Below, one piece after another: positions 35,430 through 46,769 of a DNA stretch of 64,000 bases. The DNA comes from Panulirus ornatus (taxonomy: Eukaryota; Arthropoda; Malacostraca; Decapoda; Palinuridae): positions 9,904,697-9,968,696 of the forward strand of contig NC_092261.1 in assembly GCF_036320965.1 (NCBI RefSeq). Direction: 5' to 3'. Made by a program: the position numbers and the translations under genes. The notes beneath the pieces were generated by a model, which worked only from the letters and a program-made list of their open reading frames with translations, was not told where the DNA came from and did no database searches. Every line of letters begins with the position of its first letter. The first letter of the stretch is position 1.

Positions 35430-35680
35430 CGAAATATTCTTTGAAGCAGAAGCTAACATCTTTGAAACACAAGCTAACATCTCTGAAACACAAGCTAACA
35501 TCTTTGAAACACAAGCTAACATCTCTGAAACAGAAGCTAACATCTTTGAAACACAAGCTAACATCTCTGAAACAGAAGCTAACATCTCTGAAACACAAGC
35601 TAACAGCTTTGAAACAAATACTAACTTCTCTGAAACACAAGCTAACAGCTTTGAAACAAATGCTAACATCAACACTACGA
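35430..35680 (+). repeat. Minisatellite, 21-bp unit (42-bp dimer), about 12 copies
   Basis: Unit AAACACAAGCTAACATCTTTG with CTTTGAA and CTCTGAA forms alternating, so the real period is partly 42 bp. It lies inside a 127-codon frame (35365-35748) reading NIFETQANISETQA. A 21-bp unit leaves several frames open on both strands, so this is most likely a non-coding minisatellite. Confidence 0.93.
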
Positions 35681-36164
35681 TTCATAATACCGTTTCAAAG
35701 AGCAGTTTCCTCTTGTATTTCTGCATCCAGCTGGAAGGCATTGGCTGATCAAAATAATCCTGTACCGTAACCCCCTAAGAATGTACAGGTGTCAGCAATG
35801 AATCAGAAGGAATCCCCTCATCCAGAAAACCCAGAAAACTTAAAAAGAAAAAAGAAAAAAACCTACTTCTAACAAGGTACTCGTTTCTGTGATGTTGCTG
35901 AGCAAATGTGTGTGTTTTTTTTTTTGTGTTCGACAGCATTATTTCTCAGTGCTAAGAAACACTTAACAAAACCTAGGGCACGAAGAAGATCTACCGAGAA
36001 AACTGTAGAGTAATGGCATAATATGTTGTGCATCGTGGATGTGGCGACCAAGCGGTGGGTAAAAAAGTGAAGACGTGGACGCCACAAGTTCCAAGATGCT
36101 TGTGATGTGGATGAAAGGAAAATGGGGAAAGAGGAACCACGTCCCGAGTCATCCACTGCCGTCG
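35681..36164. other. Unique stretch, nothing recognised
   Basis: A and T homopolymers near 35850 and 35918. No exon-like feature. Confidence 0.45.
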
Positions 36165-36370
36165 TTAGAAAATGGGTGACTTCACTGCCCGTCTTAGTTA
36201 GAGAATGGGTGACTTCACTGCCCATCTTGGTTAGAAAATGGGTGACTTCACTGCCCATCTTGGTTAGAAAATGGGTGACTTCACTACCCATCTTGGTTAG
36301 AAAATGGGTAACTTCACTGCCCATCTTGGTTAGAAAATGGGTGACTTCACTGCCCATCTTGGTTGGTTCA
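36165..36370 (+). repeat. Minisatellite, 33-bp unit, 6-7 copies
   Basis: Unit AAAATGGGTGACTTCACTGC plus CCATCTTGGTTAG. The 33-bp unit yields open frames on both strands (minus strand KMGSEVTHFLT). Confidence 0.95.
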
Positions 36371-36632
36371 GCCAGGCGAACTTCGAGGTGGCCTGAAGGA
36401 ACTTCCACTTGCTCTGGAGGGCGGATGGCTCCTGAAGGTGAAGATTGATGATAGGGCTGTTTGTTGCCTCATATGCTGGAGGAGGGTGGGCCTTCTTGAT
36501 GCCTGGAGGTACGGCGGCTTCCATGTGATCGGCGAAGAATCTAATGATGCTGGCCTGCAGTTTAATGACCTTGGACGAGGAGTTTGATGATGCTTGATGC
36601 GAAGTGCGTATCCTGGTGATGCTATGGGTGAG

Positions 36633-36634
<2 letters not shown>

Positions 36635-36683
<49 letters not shown>
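36635..36683. repeat. (GT)n microsatellite
   Basis: About 48 bp of GT. Confidence 0.95.
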
Positions 36684-36687
<4 letters not shown>

Positions 36688-37560
36688 AAGGTTTTGCTGT
36701 GGGTGAGATATGTGGTGGTGATGCTACGTGAGATGTGTGGTGATGATGACGTGGGTAAGAAGAGTGGTGGTCATGCCAGGTGAGATGGCATAGATTCTGA
36801 GTGTGAAATGTAACGATGATGTTGGGTTAAGAAGTGTGGTGGTGGTGCTGGCTAAGAGATGTAAAATCAAAATGGGCAAGAACAGTGTCGTTTAAGATGA
36901 TGATAATGATGATGATGATGATGATGAGGCCGTTCACATAAGAGCATCAAAATACTGAAGACAAAGCTTCATCATCCGGGCCAAGGAGACTCCATGATCT
37001 CAGTTATGATGCTCAGTGAAGCTGCCTGGAAAGCTGGACTATGGTGCTGAATGAGAAGGCTTCAAAATGACGACAAGATCTTGAGGAAGCATCTCGGATT
37101 CTAAGGCCTTCTAAAATCAAACCATGCTGGTCACCGGCAGCGTTAACTGGTCATGGTAGAGCCTGTGTACGACTAGGGAGGAACTGGCTCTGATCCTCCT
37201 AGTCACTAGGATCATAAATGCCAGGCTCACTGTACCTAAGGATCGATTGTCTTGGCGCTCTGAACGCCAATCCCGGAATGACCAAAAGGGCGTTCTGGAA
37301 TACTGGAAGTGATGCAGCAACTGCTAGGGAAGCAACTCTTCCATTGCCTGGAACAGACTGTGTGGTACTGGAAATGGGGTCAATAATGGAAATGAAGTAG
37401 ATGGCGCTGTGCCCTCGGTGGAGGGAACGCTGTGATGAGGAAGTGGAGGCAGTGCTTAGGATGAAGCCCTTAATGGCGGCGTGCAGCGCGTGATGTTAGT
37501 GGAGGATCCTGTGATAATTGGACGGCATTTTTCTTGTAGTACAAAATGTAATGCCGGAGC

Positions 37561-37617
37561 TGTGGGGAGGGAGGGAGGGAGGGAGGGAGGGAGGGAGGGA
37601 GGGAGGAGGAGGAGGAT
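37561..37617. repeat. (GGGA)n tetranucleotide, G-quadruplex-prone
   Basis: About ten GGGA units followed by GGA triplets. Regular G3 runs spaced by single A satisfy the usual G-quadruplex pattern. Confidence 0.95.
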
Positions 37618-38474
37618 CGAGACGTTCACACACACCATGCTCCTGACGGTGAGGTAGAGATAGAGGTTCTGATGCCACGGTGGATACTGCAGTGGAGCAG
37701 ATCCTGCTTGGCCTTGGAATACTGAAGCAGGTCTAATGGGGATAGGATGGATCATGTGATGTGGTCGAAGAAAGAGAAGTGGTCGAAGGAGGAGGAGGAG
37801 GAGGAGGAGCTCATTAAACCAAGGTCGGGACTTGATCTAATGGTCCAGGAATGCCAGCAAGGTAGGAAGTTTTTCTTTCATTCTGGTGGCGGAGCCACTC
37901 ACACGTGGCCAAGTCTGCGCTGAAGCTGAACAGCTTGTGAGGAGGGTGGCCAGATATGACCACAGTGGTGACGTGAAACTCGTAGCAGATGCTGTAACGT
38001 TGGTGTGAATCTTGAAGACGATACTGTGATATTGGGTGTGAAACTCAGAGCGGATACCGCGGTGTCGGTGTAAAATTGGATGACATACTTTCCAGTAGCG
38101 TTGGATGCTACGATCCATCTTGTGCTGCTAATCCTAAGAGTCGTCCTTTCTGGAGTATGAATCCTGATTCAAGGAGGATGGAACTCGTGGCGATGCTTCG
38201 GGCACAGCCCCCTCATCTTGCTCAGGTGAGACTGGTGTTGCTACTTATGCAAGTCGGTGCTTCTGAGTGGCACGTGTGGCGGCGATGATGCTGGAGCTCT
38301 TGATGAAAGGGGAGAGGCACGGAATGCTTGAATCCACCTTGCATTCCTCACACAGAGCGAGAAGATGTTCATGATAGCGCCGTGCACTTGTCCATTCCTC
38401 CTCGTGATGGGAGAATTATGTTGTCACATGTGGCCGAAAAACTGTAATGTTTCAGATGATGAGACGACCGGGAC

Positions 38475-38625
38475 GTGACCTGGTGATACTGGGGACGTCA
38501 ACTGGTGAGATTGGAGGACGTCAACTGGTGATACTGGGGACGTCAACTGGTGATACTGGGGACGTCAACTGGTGATAATGGGGACGTCAACTGGTGAGAC
38601 TGGGGGACGTCAACTGGTGGTGGAT
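38475..38625 (+). repeat. Minisatellite, 22-bp unit, about 7 copies
   Basis: Unit GGTGATACTGGGGACGTCAA plus CT. Variants GAGATTGGAGGACG and GAGACTGGGGGACG sit at both ends. Confidence 0.93.
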
Positions 38626-38752
38626 GATCCAGGACATCACAACAATGCCGGGGTAGACACTCACAGGCTTGAAGACAGAGCAGACGATCTCCCTGGTGGA
38701 GGCTGACGCTCCGTTGGTGGGGGTTCAAGATGCTTGGAGCAGGATGGTGCTT

Positions 38753-38834
<82 letters not shown>
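38753..38834. repeat. (TG)n microsatellite
   Basis: Pure TG for about 82 bp. Confidence 0.97.
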
Positions 38835-38835
<1 letters not shown>

Positions 38836-39862
38836 TAGATCAATCAGTGTATTCATAAATGTGTGTTCTATGGTGTCCACTATCGTTCATGCTGTGATCT
38901 TAAGACCAGACAGACCATTGTTTTCATGTGACCAACACCAGAGAACCTACCCAACATTACTTAAGACATCAATGCAACATGAAATAACTTCCAGATTTTC
39001 CAATCTCTCCATCCTCTTGCCACGGGGGCACCACTTGGCTCCCGGAAAGGAGCTGAGATGTGGTCGACTTACAATAAACATCAGCTCAGCCATCTAGAAA
39101 GTCTCTAGTAGAAAACATACCTCTACTGCCACACACCAGGTTACTAGTTATGTTAAAAGGAAAACATATGGAGGTTCGTAACAAAAAAAAAAAAAAGGTC
39201 TCTCGTTGCGAACAATCACACACTGTTATAAATGGATGCACGAATCTGAGGAGAAATGTTATAATATTAGTTTCAAGTAGTTAATCTGCTTGCAGGACGG
39301 ATTTATCCAAGGTATGATGGCTCTGGTGGAAATTGGCCCTTAGAAACCATTTTTGAACTGTTTTGGTGATTGGCTCTGACGTCATGAACTACCCAACAGC
39401 AAATCACCCTACTGCCATTTGATGAAACAATGCCAAGCCACAATGCACATAAGAGGGGAAAATGTGTTGATTTTCTCGTTATTAAAGTGATGCTGTAGTC
39501 ATACAATGGTGAGGCCATGCCACGAAATGAGGATTGATCTGCACTTTTGTGACTCGGGTTATTTTAGTGAGACTGTTAACAAACGAGATTTGACAAACCT
39601 TGAAGACAATAAAAAGTTATGAACACAATGGCAGTAGGGGGGAACACCCAGACGTATCATCATGTGGAGATAAGAGAGGAATCAATACAGATAAGAAAGA
39701 GGAAACTAAGAATCATTTCTACGAAAAATGATCTAGACTGATAACTTCACAAGATCACAGATTTATTTTGAGTACTAACCCGAAGCATTATGATGTGGGC
39801 CCAGAAAATTTCCTCTGTAGTTCAAAGGTGTCATAATCTAATGACGTGTGACAATCCCGGTA
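38835..39862. other. Unique stretch, nothing recognised
   Basis: No arrays; an A13 run at about 39183. No exon-like structure. Confidence 0.5.
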
Positions 39863-40090
39863 ACACCAGACTGATACAGTACTGTATCTGGGCTGGTGAC
39901 ACCAGACTGATACAGTACTGTATCTGGGCTGGTGACACCAGACTGATACAGTACTGTACCTGGACTGGTGACACCAGACTGATACAGCACTGTACCTGGA
40001 CTGGCTACACCAGACTGATACAGTACTGTATCTAGACTGGCTACACCAGACTGATACAGTACTGTACCTGGACTGGTAACAAAAGACTAA
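39863..40090 (+). repeat. Minisatellite, 36-bp unit of two palindromes, 6 copies
   Basis: Each unit contains CTGGTGACACCAG (perfect arms CTGGTG/CACCAG) and TACAGTACTGTA (perfect 12-bp palindrome). Later copies have GGCTACACCAG, weakening the first dyad. A 36-bp unit gives open frames on both strands. Confidence 0.95.
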
Positions 40091-40508
40091 TACAAAACTA
40101 TTTCTGGGCTCACTTTCATTCAAGGTATTGTGTATATATACTAAACTCCAATTAGTCTAAATGGTTCGCTTCCCCGAATCTTTTATATAAGCTCTTGAGG
40201 GTTGAAAAGAGCCAAGAAGGGAAGCGAGGAAACAAAGGAATGAGGAGGAGGAGGAGGAGAAGAAGAGTTAAGAAGACCCCCATGTATTTATTCCCAGTTT
40301 TATCTACAGATTACACACACTCAGTGACTAAAGGGTGGAGAGATTACCAAAATCCCTCTTTGTTTCCCATGGTAAGAAAAGAAAGAAGAGAAAAAAAAAA
40401 TACATACCAATCATCCATTCCATTCAATATTTACGTGAATGGCTTATTGACTGTCCATATCCTCAGGCTCTTCCTTTCCACCAGAACCATCAAAACATTT
40501 AGCGTGGA

Positions 40509-40509
<1 letters not shown>
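40091..40509. other. Unique stretch, nothing recognised
   Basis: GAG/AAG-rich patch at 40236-40280. The 126-codon frame at 40195-40575 begins purine-rich and ends in (GT)n. Confidence 0.4.

Positions 40510-40574
<65 letters not shown>
40510..40574. repeat. (GT)n microsatellite
   Basis: Pure GT for about 64 bp. Confidence 0.97.
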
Positions 40575-40575
<1 letters not shown>

Positions 40576-40841
40576 GTGTGTGTTGGTTGTTATTTTTTTT
40601 CTTCTTGATTAGTTTTAAGCAGGCAGTGTCCCAACTTTAGAATTATAATGTTCTTAATACCAGAGACTTGTTCAAGTTGGCACCTTGTGGCACCGTGGGT
40701 GCGGGAGCCAACTTACTCTGGATCAGTGCCTTATGATTCCAATGGGACTTCGTTTCATTTGCAATTCATGAGCAATTGATCAGGCAAAGGGATTATCTTA
40801 ATGGATGACCAAGCTGTTTGAATCTTCAGAAGAGAGCCTCA

Positions 40842-40892
<51 letters not shown>

Positions 40893-41551
40893 TGTTTATC
40901 TTATCAATACTCATTTCTTTATATCTACGTACAAAATCCTTTCACAAATGACTTGGGTGTGCACGAGAGAAATCACAAGCACCAAGGCAAGTCGAGTACT
41001 GTGATCCTCCATCGAACACCAAAAAAAAAAAGAGAGAAAGAGAGAGAGAGGCTCTCTCTACCTCAAGCTTCAAGGCAGCTGTGGTCATGACACAACACGT
41101 TCGCCCATACAGCAGACACATCGTCAGCAAGCCAGCGTCAGAGACAAGGAGGAATCAGAACAGAAAATATTATAGTTGCAGGAGACAAAAAAAAAAAAAA
41201 GGAAAACGTTCATGACAGACATATAGGTATGTATATGTATATATATGGATATATATATATATAATTCTCAATTCGTTGCATGATATTATGGCGTGCTTTT
41301 TTTGTTTTGTTTTGGATATACCTTCTAATTCTGGGTCGATGTAGGCGACAGCAGATTCTGAAATATCCCAAAGTTAAGAGTTTTAATACCTTGCTGTGGT
41401 GGCTGGAAAGGAACAGACAATAGATGCTGATTAAGAACAGTACAGACATGCATATCACAGGTCATCACCATCCTAGGGAAGAGGAGGTGGATCAATGGCA
41501 ATAGCGTATGACGTGTACATCCCAGATGGTATCAGGGCAATTACAGATGAG
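40575..41551. other. Unique stretch with short (TA)n
   Basis: (TA)n at 40848-40883 and ATAT words at 41221-41266. Otherwise nothing is recognised. Confidence 0.45.
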
Positions 41552-41955
41552 GGGGAATCACCGCAGATCACAGCGGTGGCCACCAAGGGCAACTGAAGAA
41601 AATGGGACGAGGAATCACCACAGATCACAGTGGTGGCCACCAAGGGCAAATAAAGAAAATGGGACGAGGAATCACCACAGATCACAGTGGTAGCCACCAA
41701 GGGCAAATAAAGAAAATGGGACGAGGAATCACCACAGATCACAGTGGTAGCCACCAAGGGCAAATAAAGAAAATGGGACGAGGAATCACCACAGATCACA
41801 GTGGTGGCCACCAAGGGCAAATAAAGAAAATGGGACGAGGAATCACCACAGATCACAGTGGTAGCCACCGAGGGCAAATAAAGAAAATGGGACGAGGAAT
41901 CACCACAGATCACAGTGGTGGCCACCAAGGGCAAATAAAGAAAATGGGACGAGCT
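41552..41955 (+). repeat. Minisatellite, 57-bp unit, 7 copies
   Basis: Unit GAATCACCACAGATCACAGT, GGTAGCCACCAAGGGCAAAT, AAAGAAAATGGGACGAG. Internal copies differ at one or two sites (GTGGTGG/GTGGTAG). 57 bp equals 19 codons, so long frames exist on both strands (153 codons minus, 138 plus). The shared ACCACAGATCACAGTGGT is an imperfect dyad. Confidence 0.96.
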
Positions 41956-42029
41956 AAACCCCCCCCCCCCCCACCCTCCTCTAATGTTACCAATGGAGAT
42001 GGTTCATTACTCTTATGATCCCTTAAGGA

Positions 42030-42120
42030 CGACGCTACGGCTCTTGGGGCACGGCAGCACGACCCTTAAGGGCAATCAGGCACGACGATGACCGTGACCT
42101 TTGGCATGAGCCTGGATTAG
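42030..42120 (-). repeat. GTCGTGCTC-type repeat copy beside a box-B-like motif
   Basis: On the minus strand AAGGGTCGTGCTGCCGTGCC matches the repeats at 20.4-21.6 kb. Next to it the minus strand has GGTTCTAATCC, one base from the pol III box B consensus. Confidence 0.45.
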
Positions 42121-42242
42121 AACCAGGGGTCAGAGGTCAATCATACCCCACCACACACGGGGGGTCTGCATGCCTGTTGTGCCCTACGAATGAAACAAGT
42201 ATTGACGAAGCGTTGATCTGACGGGTTCGTGTATCAGATTAC

Positions 42243-42244
<2 letters not shown>

Positions 42245-42313
<69 letters not shown>
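42245..42313. repeat. (CT)n microsatellite, left arm
   Basis: About 68 bp of CT; complementary to the GA tract at 42398. Confidence 0.97.
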
Positions 42314-42318
<5 letters not shown>

Positions 42319-42394
42319 CACCACCACCACAGCAGCAGCAGCAGTATACCATCTGTGAGGGATGAGTCTGGCTGCCACGGCAGTAGTAGTGGTA

Positions 42395-42397
<3 letters not shown>

Positions 42398-42491
<94 letters not shown>
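42398..42491. repeat. (GA)n microsatellite, right arm
   Basis: About 93 bp of GA, 85 bp from the CT tract. The spacer holds CAC, CAG and AGT triplets. Confidence 0.97.
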
Positions 42492-42493
<2 letters not shown>

Positions 42494-43137
42494 TACCATT
42501 CAATATCAACTGAAAGGCAAGCTAAAAATAAAAGAATATGCGACTAAATGCATCTGGAGTAACACAAACGAAACGGAAAAAGACAACAATGACAGAAGAT
42601 GGGAAGAGGGAAAAACAATGATAGAAGATGGGAAGAGGAAAAATGATAAAAACAAAAACAGAAGATGGGGACAAATTATGATAAAGTTGATGATGATGAT
42701 GATAATGAAAGTGATCAAAAGTTACGACACCTTCAACCGAGGCAGTCATTATAACGGATGCTGTGTTCGTACACTACGTTCTAAAGTCATACCGCATAAT
42801 GACCATCATAATTCAGTCTGCTCTAATTATATAATCATTACTATCATTCGTATCATTCGAGTCATATCAACCCTGGGACTCTTTCTCCACGTGGGGGGGG
42901 GGGGGGGGGGGCGCTGCGACTCTTTCTCCATGGTGGGGGCCGTCCGACCTCCAATTTCGAAGCTGCGCTGGAATCAGCAGCAGGGAAAGGATGGACTCCT
43001 CTGAGGAAGGATTTCCAAGAGATTCGTAGATCGTCGACACAACCTTGTCGAATGTGACTTTTCACTCGCCACGTAACCACAAGCAGGCGGACTTACGGTA
43101 ACGAGCATGTATGTATGTAAGTACGTATGCATATATG
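42492..43137. other. Unique stretch with short repeats
   Basis: TGATAGAAGATGGGAAGAGG-like words repeat at 42590-42670, (GAT)n at 42688-42710, G run at 42894-42911. No gene. Confidence 0.45.
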
Positions 43138-43383
43138 TTTCTTTTTTCTTTCAAACTATTCGCCATTTCCCGCATTAGCGAGGTAGCGTTTAGAACAGAG
43201 GACTGGGCCTTTGAGGGAATATCCTCACCTGGCCCCCTTCTCTGTTCCTTCTTTTGGAAAATTAAAAAAAAACGAGAGGGGAGGATTTCCAGCCCCCCGC
43301 TCCCTCTCCTTTTAGTCGCCTTCAACGACACGCAGGGAATACGTGGGAAGTATTCTTTCTCCCCTATCCCCAGGGATAGGGGA

Positions 43384-43386
<3 letters not shown>
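43138..43386 (-). mobile_element. SINE family A, best full-length copy
   Basis: Complete from TTTTTTCTTTCAAACTATTC through TTCTTTCTCCCCTATCCCCA and GGGATAGGGGATG. It shows that the head reaches at least CCCCAGGGATAGGGG, a small inverted repeat. Flanked on the head side by (AT)n. Confidence 0.88.

Positions 43387-43454
<68 letters not shown>
43387..43454. repeat. (AT)n microsatellite
   Basis: About 66 bp of AT at the head side of the SINE. A short (CA)n lies at 43508-43528. Confidence 0.96.
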
Positions 43455-43689
43455 CAAGATATTAAGCCCAATAATAACAATAATCCAGAAAGACGTAAAA
43501 CACCCGACACACACACACACACACACAAACTTGGGCCAACTAATAACAAGATGCTCAAACTTGTGTAATGCGAGGGGCGTCGCTATCCCACGGTAACGAG
43601 GCGATGTTGCATGGAAATAGAGGCAGAGGCGGACACGGCGGCAGTTCGTATGTATATCAGTCATGGCCACGAGGAGACTTTTACAAGTC

Positions 43690-43775
<86 letters not shown>
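43690..43775. repeat. (GT)n-(AT)n compound microsatellite
   Basis: Short GT start followed by about 75 bp of AT. Confidence 0.96.
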
Positions 43776-43776
<1 letters not shown>

Positions 43777-43817
43777 TATTACCAGAAATAAGTCATCGTG
43801 TCAACTTTCCCATTTTT

Positions 43818-43819
<2 letters not shown>

Positions 43820-43859
<40 letters not shown>
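43820..43859. repeat. (CT)n microsatellite
   Basis: About 40 bp of CT. Confidence 0.96.
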
Positions 43860-43862
<3 letters not shown>

Positions 43863-43981
43863 GCTATCGAGTGGCCAATTTTTTCCTCTTCCTCTCTGCC
43901 TCATCCACACGTGAGCCAGCAGGAGACAGTCTGTCTCCTTGATAAATCAATTTGATCTTTATCTCTGGCGACGGATTTGCC

Positions 43982-43983
<2 letters not shown>

Positions 43984-44054
<71 letters not shown>
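43984..44054. repeat. (GT)n microsatellite
   Basis: About 70 bp of GT. Confidence 0.97.
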
Positions 44055-44055
<1 letters not shown>

Positions 44056-44089
44056 CAGCTCTACGGGAGGATATAAATAGGTCAGAGCA

Positions 44090-44123
44090 TAACAACAACA
44101 ACAACAACAACAACAACAATAAT
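44090..44123. repeat. (AAC)n-(AAT)n microsatellite
   Basis: About nine AAC triplets and two AAT. Confidence 0.94.
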
Positions 44124-44397
44124 AAGTTCGAAGCCCTTCCTTTATTTCTCGGAGGGTAAGAGGGAAAATGTGGGAGGGAGACAGAAATGAGTATTTATTA
44201 AAGTTTGTTTGTACCACTTCAATGAGGGGGAGAGGGAAAAAAAAAAACATAAAGTGGGTCAAAGTAGGAATAGAAGGGAAGTGAGATATATAAATGTGGC
44301 GAGATGATCTCATAAGGGCCAGAGAACACGAAGGAGGCGACGATTTGAGACAATGTAAACCAGCGGTGTTCCGTACGCGGCCACCATGTGCCCCTCA

Positions 44398-44400
<3 letters not shown>

Positions 44401-44462
<62 letters not shown>
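44401..44462. repeat. (CT)n microsatellite
   Basis: Pure CT for about 61 bp. Confidence 0.97.
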
Positions 44463-44463
<1 letters not shown>

Positions 44464-44838
44464 GCGACCAGAAAGAGGTGAGTGAGGAGGGGGAAAACAC
44501 TCTGTAACTGAGAGACTGGAAATACAGGGAGCAAACGTAATCTGATCATCGACCTATGGCGTATATAAAGTGCCAATATGTAATGTAATTCTTATATGTA
44601 CGAAGATCCCCCCTTATCGTATACTGACCACATATTCTTACGAAGTCTTTTTGCGACCCGATCAAGACTCTCTGTTACCCAAGGTGACACTCACTCTGTT
44701 ATTCAAGTGAACATCATCAGTGTGGTGTGTGGCAAGAAGGGACACCACTAATTGATGGTGTGCACAAGTACGTGTTGATGGTGTGCACAGGTACGTGTTG
44801 GCATAACCGGCAGACGTCACACTTGCATCCGTGCGTTT

Positions 44839-44839
44839 G

Positions 44840-44896
<57 letters not shown>

Positions 44897-44903
44897 TAAT
44901 AAT
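44839..44903. repeat. (AAT)n microsatellite
   Basis: About 21 AAT triplets with one AAC and one ATG variant at the end. Confidence 0.96.
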
Positions 44904-44954
44904 GATTTCAAGGCTTTCATTAGTTGAGGCGAGGGCGTACGATATTAATCCTAG

Positions 44955-45130
44955 GAAGTCGACTGGAGAATGGAAGCCCACAGACATCCAAGGAGGATAT
45001 GAAACCTGACCAGAAGCCTCTGGTGTACCTAAATGCACACTGTAACTCAATAACTGTGGGTGGAATGACTGGAATAACAGACACTACAAAGAGAAGATTG
45101 GCAAAACTAACAGGAGGTGCAGCGTTGTAG
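44955..45130 (+). CDS. Candidate 3'-terminal exon, unknown protein
   Basis: After an acceptor-like TATTAATCCTAG the frame reads SRLENGSPQTSKEDMKPDQK, PLVYLNAHCNSITVGGMTG and ITDTTKRRLAKLTGGAAL, then TAG. Codon use is varied and the residues are not low-complexity, unlike the neighbourhood. The pyrimidine tract is weak and no polyadenylation signal was found close downstream. Part of the end resembles the RLAKL-GG motif of chaperonin-60, but the context does not, so I treat that as chance. Confidence 0.3.
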
Positions 45131-45399
45131 ATGTATATATACATATACACACAAGAATGTATATGATGTTTATGGACTGAATATATAATATTTGCATCGT
45201 CATTACCTATCTTTTATCTCTGGCATGAGTCACTTTATACCTGCTCACAGCATAGCGCTAATTACAAGCGTAAATCACCATTACGAAATGGAACTATTTG
45301 CTGTGTGTGTGGGGGGGGGGGGTTGGTTTTGAATGGGATGCCTCTGCCAGATCACGAAATGGTTCAGGGAACCTATATAACTTCCCTGCTGCAGATCTG

Positions 45400-45570
45400 G
45401 CATAAAGGAGGAGCAAAGCGAAAGTTGCGCACGGAAATGAGAGGCTGGGAAGCACTGCCGCAGTCTATATCCAGATGACTCGAAGGGGCGGAACGATTTT
45501 CGAAATCGTGTATTCAGATGGGCGAGCGAGACGTGGGTACAACGCGCTGGCAACATTCCGGGAGACTATG
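45400..45570 (+). mobile_element. Possible LINE C-terminal fragment
   Basis: The + strand reads RGWEALPQSISR, then a stop, and after a frame shift DFRNRVFRWASETWVQRAGN. The W-x-x-LP-x-x-I spacing followed by an F-R-x-R-x-x-x-W segment recalls the end of non-LTR polymerases. Weak; could be coincidence. Confidence 0.3.
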
Positions 45571-46221
45571 AAATGATGTATGGGCTGAGGAGGAGGAGGA
45601 GGAGGAGGACAAGGAGAGGAAATGGTATGGAGGAATGAAGACGTGCAAATGGCAATTAAAGAGAACTACGAGGCGTCGTAATTCACCATGAGATGAACCT
45701 TCGTCATCTCTCAGGCAGCGGAGAAGCACCGAGGAGCTCTGTCAGGGGGAGGAAGAGCGGGAAAACAAAAGGGGGGGAGTGGGTGAGTACTCCAGGGTAA
45801 ACCCGTGAAACCTGATTAGTATATGTCTATCTATCTTCTACTGAGTGTTATACGAAGGCTGGAAAGAGATCCGAAGCAGACGAAGAGATATCGATGGAGA
45901 ATACAACAGTGAAGGAATATCTTGCAAACTAATGAAATGTTAAGAGAGTCAAGTGAGGCCAATACATCCAATGTGGGTCAAGGCGAAGGAAGAAATGAAA
46001 TCAAAAACATATATGAACCAGTTAATAATCATGGAATTACGACACTGGATCGAGCCAAGCGACTGGGAAGGCAATGGGGGAGAAAGGAGCAACAAATTAC
46101 CTATAAGTAATTCAAAATAAATTACTTGATAGAGGGTGATAGTAAGAAAAAGGGGGGTACTGGGGTCAGAACATCATCCAGGTATAGTGGCTTGCGTTGC
46201 AACGCTCCTCCCTATCCCTCT

Positions 46222-46225
<4 letters not shown>
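45571..46225. other. Unique stretch, nothing recognised
   Basis: (GGA)n at 45584-45609. Purine-rich on the + strand. Confidence 0.4.

Positions 46226-46253
<28 letters not shown>
46226..46253. repeat. (CA)n microsatellite
   Basis: About 28 bp of CA. Confidence 0.93.
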
Positions 46254-46257
<4 letters not shown>

Positions 46258-46391
46258 AGTCAATAGGCCGAACCACGCCATACTGAGGCGGTCGGAGGAA
46301 ACCATAGAAAGGTCGGCAGGGGGCCTGGTTGAGGATACGGAGGCTCTGGTTTCGATGTATTTATACATGGATGCAGGACGGCAGTGGCATT

Positions 46392-46562
<171 letters not shown>

Positions 46563-46769
46563 AGACTAAGTAAATTAAGAAGCCACTCAGGCAACTGTCG
46601 GGAAATCGTTTCGTGTAAGACAGATGTTGGATAAAAGACGGCAAGACTAACTCCTCTTAACTCTTGAGAGTAAAACACAGGGGGAACTTTTCTGAGAGAT
46701 GGCGTCTCACATTTCTTGAATTCTTCCCTCGGCTGTGGACGGGCTCACGCGTCATTACTGGTAAAACTA

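Larger units (their letters stand above)
36371..38474. other. GATG/GGTGATGCT-rich region of weak internal repetition
   Basis: Words such as GGTGATGCT, GATGCTGG, GGAATACTGGAAG and GAGGATG recur without fixed period. Contains (GT)n at 36635-36683, (GAT)n at 36897-36926, (GGGA)n at 37561-37617 and GGA at 37788-37809. A frame with NPDSRRMELVAMLRAQ ends at a donor-like CAG|GTGAGA (38226) but has no clear acceptor. Confidence 0.4.

Noticed and set aside
36107..36408. KMGSEVTHFLT repeat protein
   Set aside because: 33-bp minisatellite with open frames on both strands and no transcript signals.
45090..45130. Chaperonin-60 fragment suggested by RRLAKLTGG
   Set aside because: Only about ten residues agree, and the residues on either side do not fit the family.
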